From positions 1 through 22,653 of the IMG/VR virus record IMGVR_UViG_3300037427_000386: a DNA stretch of 22,653 nucleotides. One strand, written 5' to 3'. The notes under the pieces are model-generated. The model did not search any database. It was given only the letters and a program-made list of their open reading frames with translations, and was not told the DNA's origin. This document shows positions 12,098 through 19,687 of the stretch, piece after piece (positions within the stretch are counted from its first letter, which is position 1; each line of letters starts with the position of its first letter). The position numbers and the translations under genes are program-made. The stretch is from a virus.

Positions 12098-12960
12098 TTA
12101 TATTTCTCCTCTAAGTACGGTATAATAATATCTTGTGTAAATATTCTATGTCCTTTTGGACTAGGATGCCAACCAGGATAATTCTGTTTTGTTTTACCTG
12201 TATGGTCTATATACTCAATTAACTTATTCCATATAGCAGGATTGTATTCATCCTCTTTAAATAGGTCCTGATTATTTTGTTCAAACATCCAATCCCAATA
12301 ACTGTCTACTGGTAGCCATCTATGTTCTTGTGATTTAATAGCATTGAACAACCAACTAATATTTCCATCACCTTTAGTAAAGTCAATATCAAAGAAACCA
12401 TCAGTTCCTAGCCAATTTTGTCCTGCATTTCCAAAAGTTGATGGGCTCATTGAAGTCATAAAATAATCAATGCCTTTTGTATTCAAATAATTTTGTACCC
12501 ACATTATTGATTCTAATGTGTTGATTACTCCTCCAAGTGCGTCGTGAAACCATTTATAATATATTTCAGAATCCTTAGCACCTTTCTGTAACCAATTATG
12601 ATTTATTGATACCCAATCACCTACTGCTTCATAAACAAATTTTGTCCAATGCCTGAATCCTAATTGTTCGCTAGGAATATCTCTTTTAAAATATTCAGTT
12701 CTAGCAGATGTTGACCAACATATTCCTACAAGGATATTCCTATTCTTTATGCCAGGTTCCTGTAGTTCTTTTTCTACCATATGTATTACACGTCTTGCTA
12801 TATTTCTATTTCCTATTCCTGATACTGCTGTGTTTTTTAAGTTTAAAGCAAAGTTATTTGCAACATGACTTGGCCAAGAGTTACCTTGCACTGCGTCTTC
12901 AGTAAAGGAGCAACCTCCTGTAATTAATGTTGTAAAACCTGGAGTAATAACATTAGCCAT
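12091..12960 (-). CDS. SGNH/GDSL hydrolase-like protein
   Basis: 289 residues from ATG 12960, whose first bases overlap the TAA of gene 43 (TAATG). Block I is LITGGCSFTED, with Ser18 in the nucleophile position. SGIGNRNIARRV holds the Gly and Asn of the oxyanion blocks, and WHPSPKGH near 264-271 is block V with His265. The usual block V aspartate is replaced (PGWHP), so the catalytic set may be Ser-His only. Such enzymes act as esterases or lipases, often removing acyl groups from polysaccharide or lipid. The Trp-rich C-terminal half may bind sugar. Together with the nearby sugar and nucleotide enzymes it may act on glycans, an inference. Confidence 0.8.
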   Translation of the reverse strand: MANVITPGFTTLITGGCSFTEDAVQGNSWPSHVANNFALNLKNTAVSGIGNRNIARRVIHMVEKELQEPGIKNRNILVGICWSTSARTEYFKRDIPSEQLGFRHWTKFVYEAVGDWVSINHNWLQKGAKDSEIYYKWFHDALGGVINTLESIMWVQNYLNTKGIDYFMTSMSPSTFGNAGQNWLGTDGFFDIDFTKGDGNISWLFNAIKSQEHRWLPVDSYWDWMFEQNNQDLFKEDEYNPAIWNKLIEYIDHTGKTKQNYPGWHPSPKGHRIFTQDIIIPYLEEKYKW

Positions 12961-15455
12961 TATGAAAATAAGTCCTCTAAACTTGCCTGTTCTTCTGTAT
13001 TCCAACCTAAAGGTTGTACAATGTTAGATAAAGGATCTAAAAATGCCTTAGTAAATATTGTTTCATAATCCACATATTGTTTTAGAGCAAACTCATCAGG
13101 CAATTTTGTTACGAAAGCAATTGTATTTTCTCCTATTGAATTAGGCTCTTTGAGATACAAGAATTTAATTTTATCACCATCTTGTACCTTTTCATATTTG
13201 TAACCAAGTTTATTTTTAGCCAACTGTGAATTGTAAAGTAAAGCACCACGGACATGAATAGGAGTACCCTTCGCATATATCCCATTACTTGTCTCATATT
13301 TTTTAAGATTGTTACAACCTCGAGGGAATGCTACTTCCTCAGGAGATTGTTTGTTGAAATTGTCTTTAACATTTTCAATATATTCTTGTAATGTTTTCTC
13401 ATCACTTGTAAGAACTAAACGAACTGCCTCTCTCAAAGCGTCTCTGACAACCATTGGAGTAGAACTTCTAACAATTTCTAGTCCCATAATTTTTAGTTTA
13501 GGTTTTGTAAGACGTAATCCTTCGTCATCTAATACATTAAGTGCATAACGTTTTTTAGCAACCCATATACCTTTATCTGCAATTACCTCACGCTTGAAAT
13601 CTATCTTTTTCTCAAAGGCATTTGTATAGTTTGCCAACTTAACCATCGCATTATCGATAGCAGGTTCTATTTTATCTGTACCAATTCTATCTAACAAGTC
13701 AAGTACCTTGTCTTTAGGTTTGTCTGCAAAGAAGTTTGTAACCATATCTTGTAATGTTACATAACAAGAATCTGTATCAGAATAGAACGAATAAACTTTA
13801 TCCTCTGTGCCACATACTTTATTCATAAACACATCAAGAGCTTTAGCAGTATCACGGATAATTAATTGTCCTGACATAGTAATACCTTCAGCAATTCTAT
13901 CATCATAAAACCTAAAGTATTGATTAGCCAACGCACCATATAAACTGTTTAATTGAATCTTACGAGCCATCTGGAAATTATTATACTTACTAACCTCATT
14001 CTGATATGCCTTGGCACCTGTTTCTTGATATTTACGCTGTGCATCCTGCATAAGTTTTTTGTATCTTAATCTGTCATCAAAGAACTTTTGTACTATCTCA
14101 GGAAATAAACCTTTTTTCTCACGGGAGAAACATACACCATTAGCTGCCATGGCATAGTTTTTCTCTTTAAGTTTATCTAGTTTATATCTATCTAATAAGT
14201 CATCTACACTTACATCATATTTAAATCCAGGAACAATAGTCTCAGGACTCATATTGTATTGCATAATAATACTAGGATATAGACTTGTAGCATCGAATGA
14301 TGATACCCAATCATAACCACCTGGCACGGGCTCTTGTACAAAGGCACCTTCTATTTGTCGTTCCTTACGTCCACCACCTTGATGAAGAACAATGTTTTTC
14401 TCCCACAGGTGATTATAAAGGATACTATCCCAAGTTCTAACTGCTGAATAAACATCATTGTAATTACACTTGGCGTCATATGCCATTGTAAGTGCAAGTT
14501 CAATAAGTTTCATTTTATCCTCAAGTTTATCAATAAGAACTGTATCAATGATATTATAATCTACAAATCTATTCCAGTCATTATCATAAAACTCCTTGAA
14601 TGTTTCGTAACCCGATTCAAGTTTTTTCTCACCAAGTTCTGTTTCAGCAATAAAATCTAGTTTGTAGGATTCACGAGTAACATAAGTAAACTTCTTATAT
14701 AAGTCTAGGTAATCTAATTGTGCAACACCTGTAATTTCAAATGCTGTCATCTCCCTAGTTTGGAATCTAATAGGACGCTTGTTTACAAGTCCAAAGGGAG
14801 AAAACTTTTTATGTTCGCCTTCTCCTAATATACGTTCTGTTCTAGCCAACAAGTAAGGAATATCAAACAATGCTGAGTTCCAACCTGTAATAACATCGGG
14901 ACAATTATCCTGCCACCACTCTAAGAATGTTTTCAATAGAGTATATTCATCTTTACAATGAACGTAATCAACATCTAAGTCTTTTGTTTCTTCACCTGGT
15001 GTCCAACTATGTAAACCAAATGTTTTTATCTTTTTACTGAGATTATCCTGCATTGTAATAACTAAGAGCTGTTCAGTAGGATTATCTACATTAGGAAACC
15101 CTCCGTCTGCTGTTGTTTCTATATCCATAGACCATATTGAAATATGTTTTTTGTCCCAATCAACAACACCAGGATATTTTTCTGTTATGTATTGATACGC
15201 ATAATAGTTTTGTCCGTATATAGGATAATTAGATACGTCTTTGTAGTTATCAAAGAATTCATTAGCGGCTTTGTTGCCGTCGAATTGTATAGGTGCTAAG
15301 TTCTCACCATAAATGGATTTGTATTCTGAAGGTTTGTTAGATTTAACAAATAGGGTTGGCCTGAAGTCTTGTCTTGAAACAAAACGCTTACCATCTTTAA
15401 TGCCTCGAACGAGGACTTTGTCACCGTAATGACGTGCGTAAGTATAAAAGTTCAT
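12960..15455 (-). CDS. 43: DNA polymerase gp43 (family B)
   Basis: 831 residues, against 898 in T4. The 3'-5' exonuclease site has SMDIETT with D111 and E113, then DVITGWNSALFDIPYLL. Polymerase motif A is DATSLYPS at 388-395, motif B is KIQLNSLYG near 499-507, and motif C is SDTDS at 559-563; KKRYAL follows. The C-terminus ends QASLEDLFS, a likely clamp-binding peptide for gp45. It copies the phage genome with proofreading. A sigma70-like promoter of its own lies at 15484-15512, unlike the compact gene 45-44-62-regA-43 order of T4, because accessory genes separate it from regA here. A start at ATG 15455 is well placed, and the 3' end couples into the SGNH gene. Confidence 0.98.
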   Translation of the reverse strand: MNFYTYARHYGDKVLVRGIKDGKRFVSRQDFRPTLFVKSNKPSEYKSIYGENLAPIQFDGNKAANEFFDNYKDVSNYPIYGQNYYAYQYITEKYPGVVDWDKKHISIWSMDIETTADGGFPNVDNPTEQLLVITMQDNLSKKIKTFGLHSWTPGEETKDLDVDYVHCKDEYTLLKTFLEWWQDNCPDVITGWNSALFDIPYLLARTERILGEGEHKKFSPFGLVNKRPIRFQTREMTAFEITGVAQLDYLDLYKKFTYVTRESYKLDFIAETELGEKKLESGYETFKEFYDNDWNRFVDYNIIDTVLIDKLEDKMKLIELALTMAYDAKCNYNDVYSAVRTWDSILYNHLWEKNIVLHQGGGRKERQIEGAFVQEPVPGGYDWVSSFDATSLYPSIIMQYNMSPETIVPGFKYDVSVDDLLDRYKLDKLKEKNYAMAANGVCFSREKKGLFPEIVQKFFDDRLRYKKLMQDAQRKYQETGAKAYQNEVSKYNNFQMARKIQLNSLYGALANQYFRFYDDRIAEGITMSGQLIIRDTAKALDVFMNKVCGTEDKVYSFYSDTDSCYVTLQDMVTNFFADKPKDKVLDLLDRIGTDKIEPAIDNAMVKLANYTNAFEKKIDFKREVIADKGIWVAKKRYALNVLDDEGLRLTKPKLKIMGLEIVRSSTPMVVRDALREAVRLVLTSDEKTLQEYIENVKDNFNKQSPEEVAFPRGCNNLKKYETSNGIYAKGTPIHVRGALLYNSQLAKNKLGYKYEKVQDGDKIKFLYLKEPNSIGENTIAFVTKLPDEFALKQYVDYETIFTKAFLDPLSNIVQPLGWNTEEQASLEDLFS

Positions 15456-15483
15456 AATATAAACACCATTCTAATTATTATAC

Positions 15484-15512
15484 ATTATAGGATCTTACGA
15501 ACCTAAAGTCAA
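15484..15512 (-). promoter_or_regulatory. Sigma70-like promoter for DNA polymerase gene 43
   Basis: TTGACT at 15512-15507, a 17-base spacer and TATAAT at 15489-15484 on the minus strand, preceded by AC (CTTGACT). TTAGGTTC and GATCC in the spacer are shared with 5072-5100. Leader of about 22 bases to the ATG at 15455. Confidence 0.87.
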
Positions 15513-15515
15513 GTA

Positions 15516-15944
15516 TTATTTGTCGAAAAAGGTTCGATTTCTTATATGTAAGTCTGCGATTTCTTCTTTGGATTTCCCAAAATAGGGAACAGCATGATGA
15601 TTTTCTACCAATAAATCATTAACGCTATAAGTGAGCGCGGGCGTCACCTGTTTGGTCTCGTCCCAAGGATTCACTAAAAACTCACCGAGGATCCTACCAT
15701 ATTTTCCTTTTCCATCGAGCCTCGTTTTGAGTATAGCTCCATCTCCAAGTAATTCTTTGAGGTATTCCTTCGCCATGAGTCCGAACTTTTTCTCGACGAG
15801 ATCACGGGTTCTACTTTCCGGTGTGTCGATCCCGTATAATCTAACTCTCTGCTTTTTGAGCCATACACCGAAACCCAAGTCGATATCCACATCTACTGTG
15901 TCTCCATCTACTACCTTTACAATTTTACATCTATATTCGTACAT
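15516..15944 (-). CDS. Thermonuclease (SNase)-family nuclease
   Basis: 142 residues, about the size of mature staphylococcal nuclease. VVDGDTVDVDIDLGF at 11-25, RVRLYGIDTPE at 33-43 and GKYGRILGEF at 80-89 are the family's three core motifs. The residues matching the staphylococcal Arg35, Asp40, Glu43 and Arg87 are R35, D40, E43 and R84. It should be a calcium-dependent nuclease, perhaps for breaking down host DNA or for repair. No signal peptide is seen, so it acts inside the cell. ATG 15944 overlaps the TAA of the upstream gene (TAATG) and has no own ribosome site, so translation is coupled. SNase genes near gene 43 are common in marine T4-like phages. Confidence 0.93.
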   Translation of the reverse strand: MYEYRCKIVKVVDGDTVDVDIDLGFGVWLKKQRVRLYGIDTPESRTRDLVEKKFGLMAKEYLKELLGDGAILKTRLDGKGKYGRILGEFLVNPWDETKQVTPALTYSVNDLLVENHHAVPYFGKSKEEIADLHIRNRTFFDK

Positions 15945-16303
15945 TATGTTTTAATTAATTTTCCTTCTTTTACTTCTTTTAATACCTTTTTATTTATAAA
16001 GTCAGGTTGAACTAATCCAGATCCAAATCGTTGATTGTAAGCATTTAGTAATTGAATTTCAGGTTCATATAATGATACCACATGATTGGCAAAAATAGGA
16101 ACTGCATATCCTTTTGCAAAAGGGGCGTAAGGAGCTAGTCCAACACCGAATTCTTCTTCACCTTGACCATCTGTTTTAGGCATCATTAATATAACTGCTG
16201 GCTTTTCAATTACAATCATATTATTACCATCAATTTCCTGTTCTTTAACATCACCAATGATGTCCTCTCCAGAAGTAAGTTTTATAATTCTAATGTTTGA
16301 CAT
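15944..16303 (-). CDS. Conserved phage protein of unknown function, possibly Sm-like fold
   Basis: 119 residues, opening MSNIRIIKLTSGEDIIGDV and then strands VIEKPAVILMM. A LAPYAPFAKGYAVPI segment and EPEIQLLNAYNQRFG near the C-terminus follow. The alternation of short strands with SGEDIIG near the start is like an Sm/LSm-type small barrel, and I recall similar proteins in cyanophages near hsp20, but I cannot confirm either. GAGAGGAG before ATG 16303 is a strong ribosome site. It sits in the unit hsp20 - this gene - SNase. The C-terminal codons carry a possible late promoter box. Confidence 0.75.
   Translation of the reverse strand: MSNIRIIKLTSGEDIIGDVKEQEIDGNNMIVIEKPAVILMMPKTDGQGEEEFGVGLAPYAPFAKGYAVPIFANHVVSLYEPEIQLLNAYNQRFGSGLVQPDFINKKVLKEVKEGKLIKT
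15991..15998 (-). promoter_or_regulatory. Possible late promoter box TATAAATA inside a coding region
   Basis: An exact TATAAATA on the minus strand, 46 bases before the SNase ATG 15944. It lies within codons for Ile-Asn-Lys of the upstream gene, so chance is possible; if real it would give late expression of the nuclease. Confidence 0.35.
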
Positions 16304-16327
16304 TGTTGCTCCTCTCGCTTTTATTAA

Positions 16328-16741
16328 TTATGTAATTTTAATTTTAACTGGTTTGTCTTCCTCAGGAATAACTCTTTCAAGCTCTACCTTTAAAATACCA
16401 TTTTCCAGTTTGCCACTTTTGACTTCTACATCTTCTGCTAATGTAAAATGTCTTTGAAAAGATCTAGAAGCAAGTCCTTTATGTACGAACTCCTTCTCAG
16501 AATCTTCATTGCTACCTTCAATAGATAAAACATTCTTTTCTATTTGAATGGTAACATCTTTTTTATCAAACCCAGCAACAGCAAGTTCAATAACGAAATG
16601 TTCGTCATCTAATTTTACAATGTTGTAGGGTGGATAGTTTTGTTGGTTAGTAACAGACTGTGCTTGTAGTTGTTGAAATAGTCTATCAAATCCAACTGTG
16701 AACGGACTAAAACGTCCAAAAGTTTCTTCGTAAATTGTCAT
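16328..16741 (-). CDS. hsp20: Small heat shock protein Hsp20
   Basis: 137 residues, like IbpA (137 in E. coli). The N-terminal FDRLFQQLQA matches the IbpA-type segment. The alpha-crystallin domain follows: YPPYNIVKLDDEHFVIELAVAG is its first strands, with the familiar A-V-A-G-F and NVLSIEG near 89-95, then FQRHFTLAEDVEV and NGILKVELER. The C-terminal IKI triplet fits the IxI motif used in oligomer contacts. It would hold unfolded proteins during infection. Hsp20 genes are a hallmark of marine T4-like phages. ATG 16741 has a strong AGGAGG site 6 bases upstream. Confidence 0.96.
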   Translation of the reverse strand: MTIYEETFGRFSPFTVGFDRLFQQLQAQSVTNQQNYPPYNIVKLDDEHFVIELAVAGFDKKDVTIQIEKNVLSIEGSNEDSEKEFVHKGLASRSFQRHFTLAEDVEVKSGKLENGILKVELERVIPEEDKPVKIKIT

Positions 16742-16770
16742 ATATTCCTCCTATAATTTAGCAAAGATTT

Positions 16771-16799
16771 ATTATAGGCCCATTCTCGGCACCTATATA
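16771..16799 (-). promoter_or_regulatory. Possible promoter for hsp20 with weak -35
   Basis: On the minus strand TATAAT at 16776-16771 is preceded by GGGCC, similar to the CC-TATAAT of other promoters here. Seventeen bases further up is TATATA instead of TTGACT, so the -35 box is missing. The 78-base gap and good spacing to ATG 16741 support some promoter, perhaps one needing an activator (middle type). Confidence 0.4.
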
Positions 16800-16819
16800 C
16801 TATATATAATACTTTTTCC

Positions 16820-17500
16820 TTAATTTTCAAGTTCTTTATGTCTTTCTTTTAACCATTCCTGATAGTTTAGGTTAGTTTCCTCTCTATTCCTAAACCATAA
16901 ATTAACTGCCCACTTTTCTCCCTTTATAACGGGGTCTGCTGAATGTAATGATTGTGGGTCTCTAACCTGTGTTCCTATATATGTATTACTAAACACGACT
17001 GCTTTACCTATTTCTGGCATAATTGTTTTTCTACATTCTGGAAATGATGTGCTGCCACCTTCTTCTACATCGTTTAGATATAATAGAACAGTTGCTACCC
17101 GATTGCCAGATGCGTTTTTACTTGGCCCTTCTAGTCTTGTACTTTCAGGTGGGAACGCATCGTGATGTGCTTTATATTCCTCTCCGACATTGTAGTGAAC
17201 TGCTTGTATATTTTCTGCCTGACTCCAATGTAGTTGACAAACCAAACTTGCTCTCTTTAAAAACTCTCTAGCCATGTGACTATCTTTATATGGAAGAAAA
17301 CAATTACTATTAGTTCTGTGGTCTGATAATGTTGAATAATCATCTAATCCTGTTTCAGGATTTTTTGCTACTACCTCAGCGTCTTTTAATGTACCAAATT
17401 GTTTTATATCTCTAACAATTTCCTCACATTCTTCTCGACTCATAAAGTCATATATTTCTACTAAGGTTGGATTAAATATCCTGTGAACGTGCGCTCTCAT
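16820..17500 (-). CDS. Prolyl-4-hydroxylase-like 2OG-Fe(II) oxygenase
   Basis: 226 residues. The iron-binding HxD is H112-D114 in YKAHHDAF, the distal His is H186 in SLHSADP, and K196 in KGEKWAVNLWFR fits the 2-oxoglutarate-binding position. RVATVLLYLNDVEEGGSTSFP is the central strand typical of P4H enzymes. It should hydroxylate a protein or other substrate using oxygen and 2-oxoglutarate. Such enzymes are frequent in marine T4-like phages; the target is unknown. ATG 17500 lies 29 bases inside the end of the radical SAM gene, so the two are probably co-translated and may act together. Compare the degenerate protein at 5701-6330. Confidence 0.93.
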   Translation of the reverse strand: MRAHVHRIFNPTLVEIYDFMSREECEEIVRDIKQFGTLKDAEVVAKNPETGLDDYSTLSDHRTNSNCFLPYKDSHMAREFLKRASLVCQLHWSQAENIQAVHYNVGEEYKAHHDAFPPESTRLEGPSKNASGNRVATVLLYLNDVEEGGSTSFPECRKTIMPEIGKAVVFSNTYIGTQVRDPQSLHSADPVIKGEKWAVNLWFRNREETNLNYQEWLKERHKELEN

Positions 17501-18791
17501 AAAAATCTCTCAATTCAGGAAAAGCTTCTAAAAAATTAGTGCCTCTCCTTTTATCATGTTCAGTTACAAATTTAGCAAAGTCTTTTCTGTGTAGTTTAAG
17601 TTCCTCGCCGGTGAATCTATTATTGGCAATCCAATTTACTGTTCGTTCAAACTTTTTATATTCTCCTATACTAAACATATCGCCACCAATAAAATTCTTC
17701 ATATAGTCTAATTGGCCTAACATACTATTTATTGTATAATCATCAGCAATCATCGCCGTTAGGTGTTCTGGTTGTACCATATGTGGTGTATCAATAGTTA
17801 CTTGTCCTGGATATCTTCTTTTTAAGTATGCTATTCTAGTTATAAAGTCCTCGAAGTGTGGTATAGATAATAAGCAGTATGTAATCATTAGCCCCACATT
17901 CATTCCTGCATCTAATATCTTATGTAAATTGTTCTCGAAGTGTCTCATTTCCAAACCATTTCTAATCCACTCTGCACGTTTACCCCAATTATCTATACTT
18001 ACATAAGTCTTATTATTACTTTTATCTTTGACTAGATCTATGTACCTCTGCACACGTTTTTCTGTAACCATTAAGTTTGAATTAACGTGGAATCCTAACC
18101 TTTCTCTCGGGTGTTCTTTGACGTACTCCAGCAGTTTATATGTGTTCTTATCTAATAACGGTTCGCCACCTGTAACTCTTAATACGAACAAATGATTGTA
18201 TGCTTGTGGGAACCATTTCCAAAACTTTGTAATATAAGGATTACTTTCTGTAGGAATAATATCATCTCTGCTATTGTATTGTGCTTTAGAAGGTCCATGT
18301 TCTAAATCATATTCTCCAAACTTATCTATTTCCTTTTGCCACATACTAGACTTAGCAGGAGTACAATAACTGCAAGACATTTGACATTTATTTGTAAAAG
18401 ATATTTCTAAGTATCTCGGATAAACGTATTCTAGTCCTGCCCGTACAGCAGTTTCTACCACATTTTTGGCATCTTGGAAAAATTGTGCTGCTAATGTTTG
18501 CCTATCACTTATTAAACCTAAATCCTCTGCACTCCAACAATACGAACATTCTTCTGGCCTTTCACCATTTAACATTCTCGCTCGTTGTTCTACTTTGAAA
18601 GGTGTGTTATGTAAATCAGATCCTAAAGGTATTTTATGCTGAGGACAATGATAACATGAATGGTTCATGCCCTCTGCTAAGTGCATTTCTTGATGATACC
18701 ATTTGAGGACACAAAACCCAGGACCAACTGCATCCTGTGTTGTTTTAATAAGTTCTAGGTATTCTAAGTCTTTATTTTGTCTTCTTTCCAA
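17472..18791 (-). CDS. Radical SAM protein with twitch-type cysteine clusters
   Basis: About 439 residues. The iron-sulfur motif CxxxCxxC is C136-C140-C143 in NKCQMSCSYC, with GGEPLLD later for SAM binding. Two extra Cys pairs, C46xxC49 (SCYHCPQ) and C82xxC85W (ECSYCW), resemble additional cluster ligands in the twitch/SPASM-like group; marine phages carry a 'twitch domain-containing radical SAM protein' by my memory. Reaction and substrate are unknown. The start is uncertain: TTG 18791 inside regA is the only early candidate and has no clear ribosome site; the next ATG would remove conserved-looking residues. It overlaps regA by 20 bases and the oxygenase by 29, so it may modify the same substrate. 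Confidence 0.9.
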   Translation of the reverse strand: MERRQNKDLEYLELIKTTQDAVGPGFCVLKWYHQEMHLAEGMNHSCYHCPQHKIPLGSDLHNTPFKVEQRARMLNGERPEECSYCWSAEDLGLISDRQTLAAQFFQDAKNVVETAVRAGLEYVYPRYLEISFTNKCQMSCSYCTPAKSSMWQKEIDKFGEYDLEHGPSKAQYNSRDDIIPTESNPYITKFWKWFPQAYNHLFVLRVTGGEPLLDKNTYKLLEYVKEHPRERLGFHVNSNLMVTEKRVQRYIDLVKDKSNNKTYVSIDNWGKRAEWIRNGLEMRHFENNLHKILDAGMNVGLMITYCLLSIPHFEDFITRIAYLKRRYPGQVTIDTPHMVQPEHLTAMIADDYTINSMLGQLDYMKNFIGGDMFSIGEYKKFERTVNWIANNRFTGEELKLHRKDFAKFVTEHDKRRGTNFLEAFPELRDFYESARSQDI

Positions 18792-19191
18792 TGTTATATT
18801 TAGGAATTAGATTCCATTCACCTTTCTCTTTAAAAGATATTATTTTTATCTGACTGAGTGGCGCCTGTTCTCCTAGTTCTTCCTTAACATCAATCAGTCC
18901 CCAATCCGACAAGAGTTTTGCTACCGTGTTTCTACGTTGCAAATCATTCTCTAAGAAATCTGCCTCTTTACCATCCAAAGCAAATAGTTCTTTGAAGTGT
19001 ACGATAAAGTAACGTCCTTTCTTGTGTAAGATGTGGCATGATTGATAAAGAACTTTTTCTTTTTTAGACGCTACTCCTATTCGAGACAAAGTTTCCCTAA
19101 CTTTTAAAAAGTCTTCGGGGTCTTTTAATGAGACTTCGATGGGTGCATAACCTGGAAAGTCAATATTAAAGAAATTCTCTTGATCATTCAT
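18772..19191 (-). CDS. regA: RegA translational repressor
   Basis: 139 residues, slightly longer than the 122-residue T4 protein because of about 16 extra N-terminal residues. KDPEDFLKVRETLSRIGVA, KVLYQSCHILHKKGRYFIVH and LLSDWGL, then ISFKEKGEWNLIPKYNIG follow the T4 RegA sequence closely. RegA binds the start region of early phage mRNAs and blocks ribosomes, including its own in T4. ATG 19191 has no clear ribosome site (TATAATTGAAATG), which could fit self-control. A TATAAATA box lies 32 bases upstream. Its order after gp62 matches T4. Confidence 0.96.
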   Translation of the reverse strand: MNDQENFFNIDFPGYAPIEVSLKDPEDFLKVRETLSRIGVASKKEKVLYQSCHILHKKGRYFIVHFKELFALDGKEADFLENDLQRRNTVAKLLSDWGLIDVKEELGEQAPLSQIKIISFKEKGEWNLIPKYNIGKKTK

Positions 19192-19222
19192 TTCAATTAT
19201 AGCCTGTTAATAATTACTGAAC

Positions 19223-19230
19223 TATTTATA
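19223..19230 (-). promoter_or_regulatory. T4-type late promoter box TATAAATA upstream of regA
   Basis: An exact TATAAATA on the minus strand that includes the TAA stop of gene 62 (19226-19228). It lies 32 bases before regA ATG 19191, giving a leader of about 25 bases if used. The overlap with a stop codon means it could also be chance. Confidence 0.5.
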
Positions 19231-19687
19231 CCTTTCCACCTTTTGAAGTGGTTTGGTACAGTTTAATCCGATCAAGATCTGTTTCAGTTAGTATAGATAA
19301 AGCTTCCTTTGCCTTAATAAAAGAGTATCCGAAGAACTTTTGTACTGCTTCAATGTTCTCTTCTTCAGTTTTTAGCCACTTATTATAGCGTTTAGATTTC
19401 CTCACAACCTCACGGAGAAAATCATATTGCATTTTGTTATCTAGATGTGGACGAGAATTCATTTCGTTACCAGCTATAACTGTGTCTTTACCAAATCCCA
19501 TTGCACGGTTTACAATGAAAGGATTATATTCTTTTTCTGTCCTCTCATCTACGATTAGGTTTTCTTTTGTAAAGTTTATGCTGTTGGCAAAATCAAACGG
19601 AGAGATCTTTTTAATTTTCTGTTGAAAGTCCTCTTCGTTTATATCCTCAATAGGGTCTCCGAACCCTTCTAGTATACCGTCGCTCAT
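19226..19687 (-). CDS. 62: Clamp loader small subunit gp62
   Basis: 153 residues, compared with 187 in T4. The family pattern is visible: SPFDFANSINFTKENLI, then YNPFIVNRAMGFGKDTVI, then NEMNSRPHLDNKMQYDFLRE, and KRYNKWLK, with FGYSFIKAKEAL near the C-terminus. It works with four gp44 subunits to load the gp45 clamp at primer ends. ATG 19687 overlaps the gp44 stop (ATGA), with GGAG 5 bases before it, so the two subunits are translationally coupled as in T4. Confidence 0.95.
   Translation of the reverse strand: MSDGILEGFGDPIEDINEEDFQQKIKKISPFDFANSINFTKENLIVDERTEKEYNPFIVNRAMGFGKDTVIAGNEMNSRPHLDNKMQYDFLREVVRKSKRYNKWLKTEEENIEAVQKFFGYSFIKAKEALSILTETDLDRIKLYQTTSKGGKV

Noticed and set aside
15674-15892. 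Minus-strand frame of 72 codons within the SNase gene, and a similar one at 20792-20980 inside the peroxiredoxin gene
   Set aside because: Both are alternative frames of genes with clear family motifs and have no ribosome site.
16742-16819. Possible heat-shock (RpoH-type) promoter for hsp20
   Set aside because: The -10 region CCTATAAT is shared with non-heat-shock promoters here and no CTTGAA-type -35 is present.
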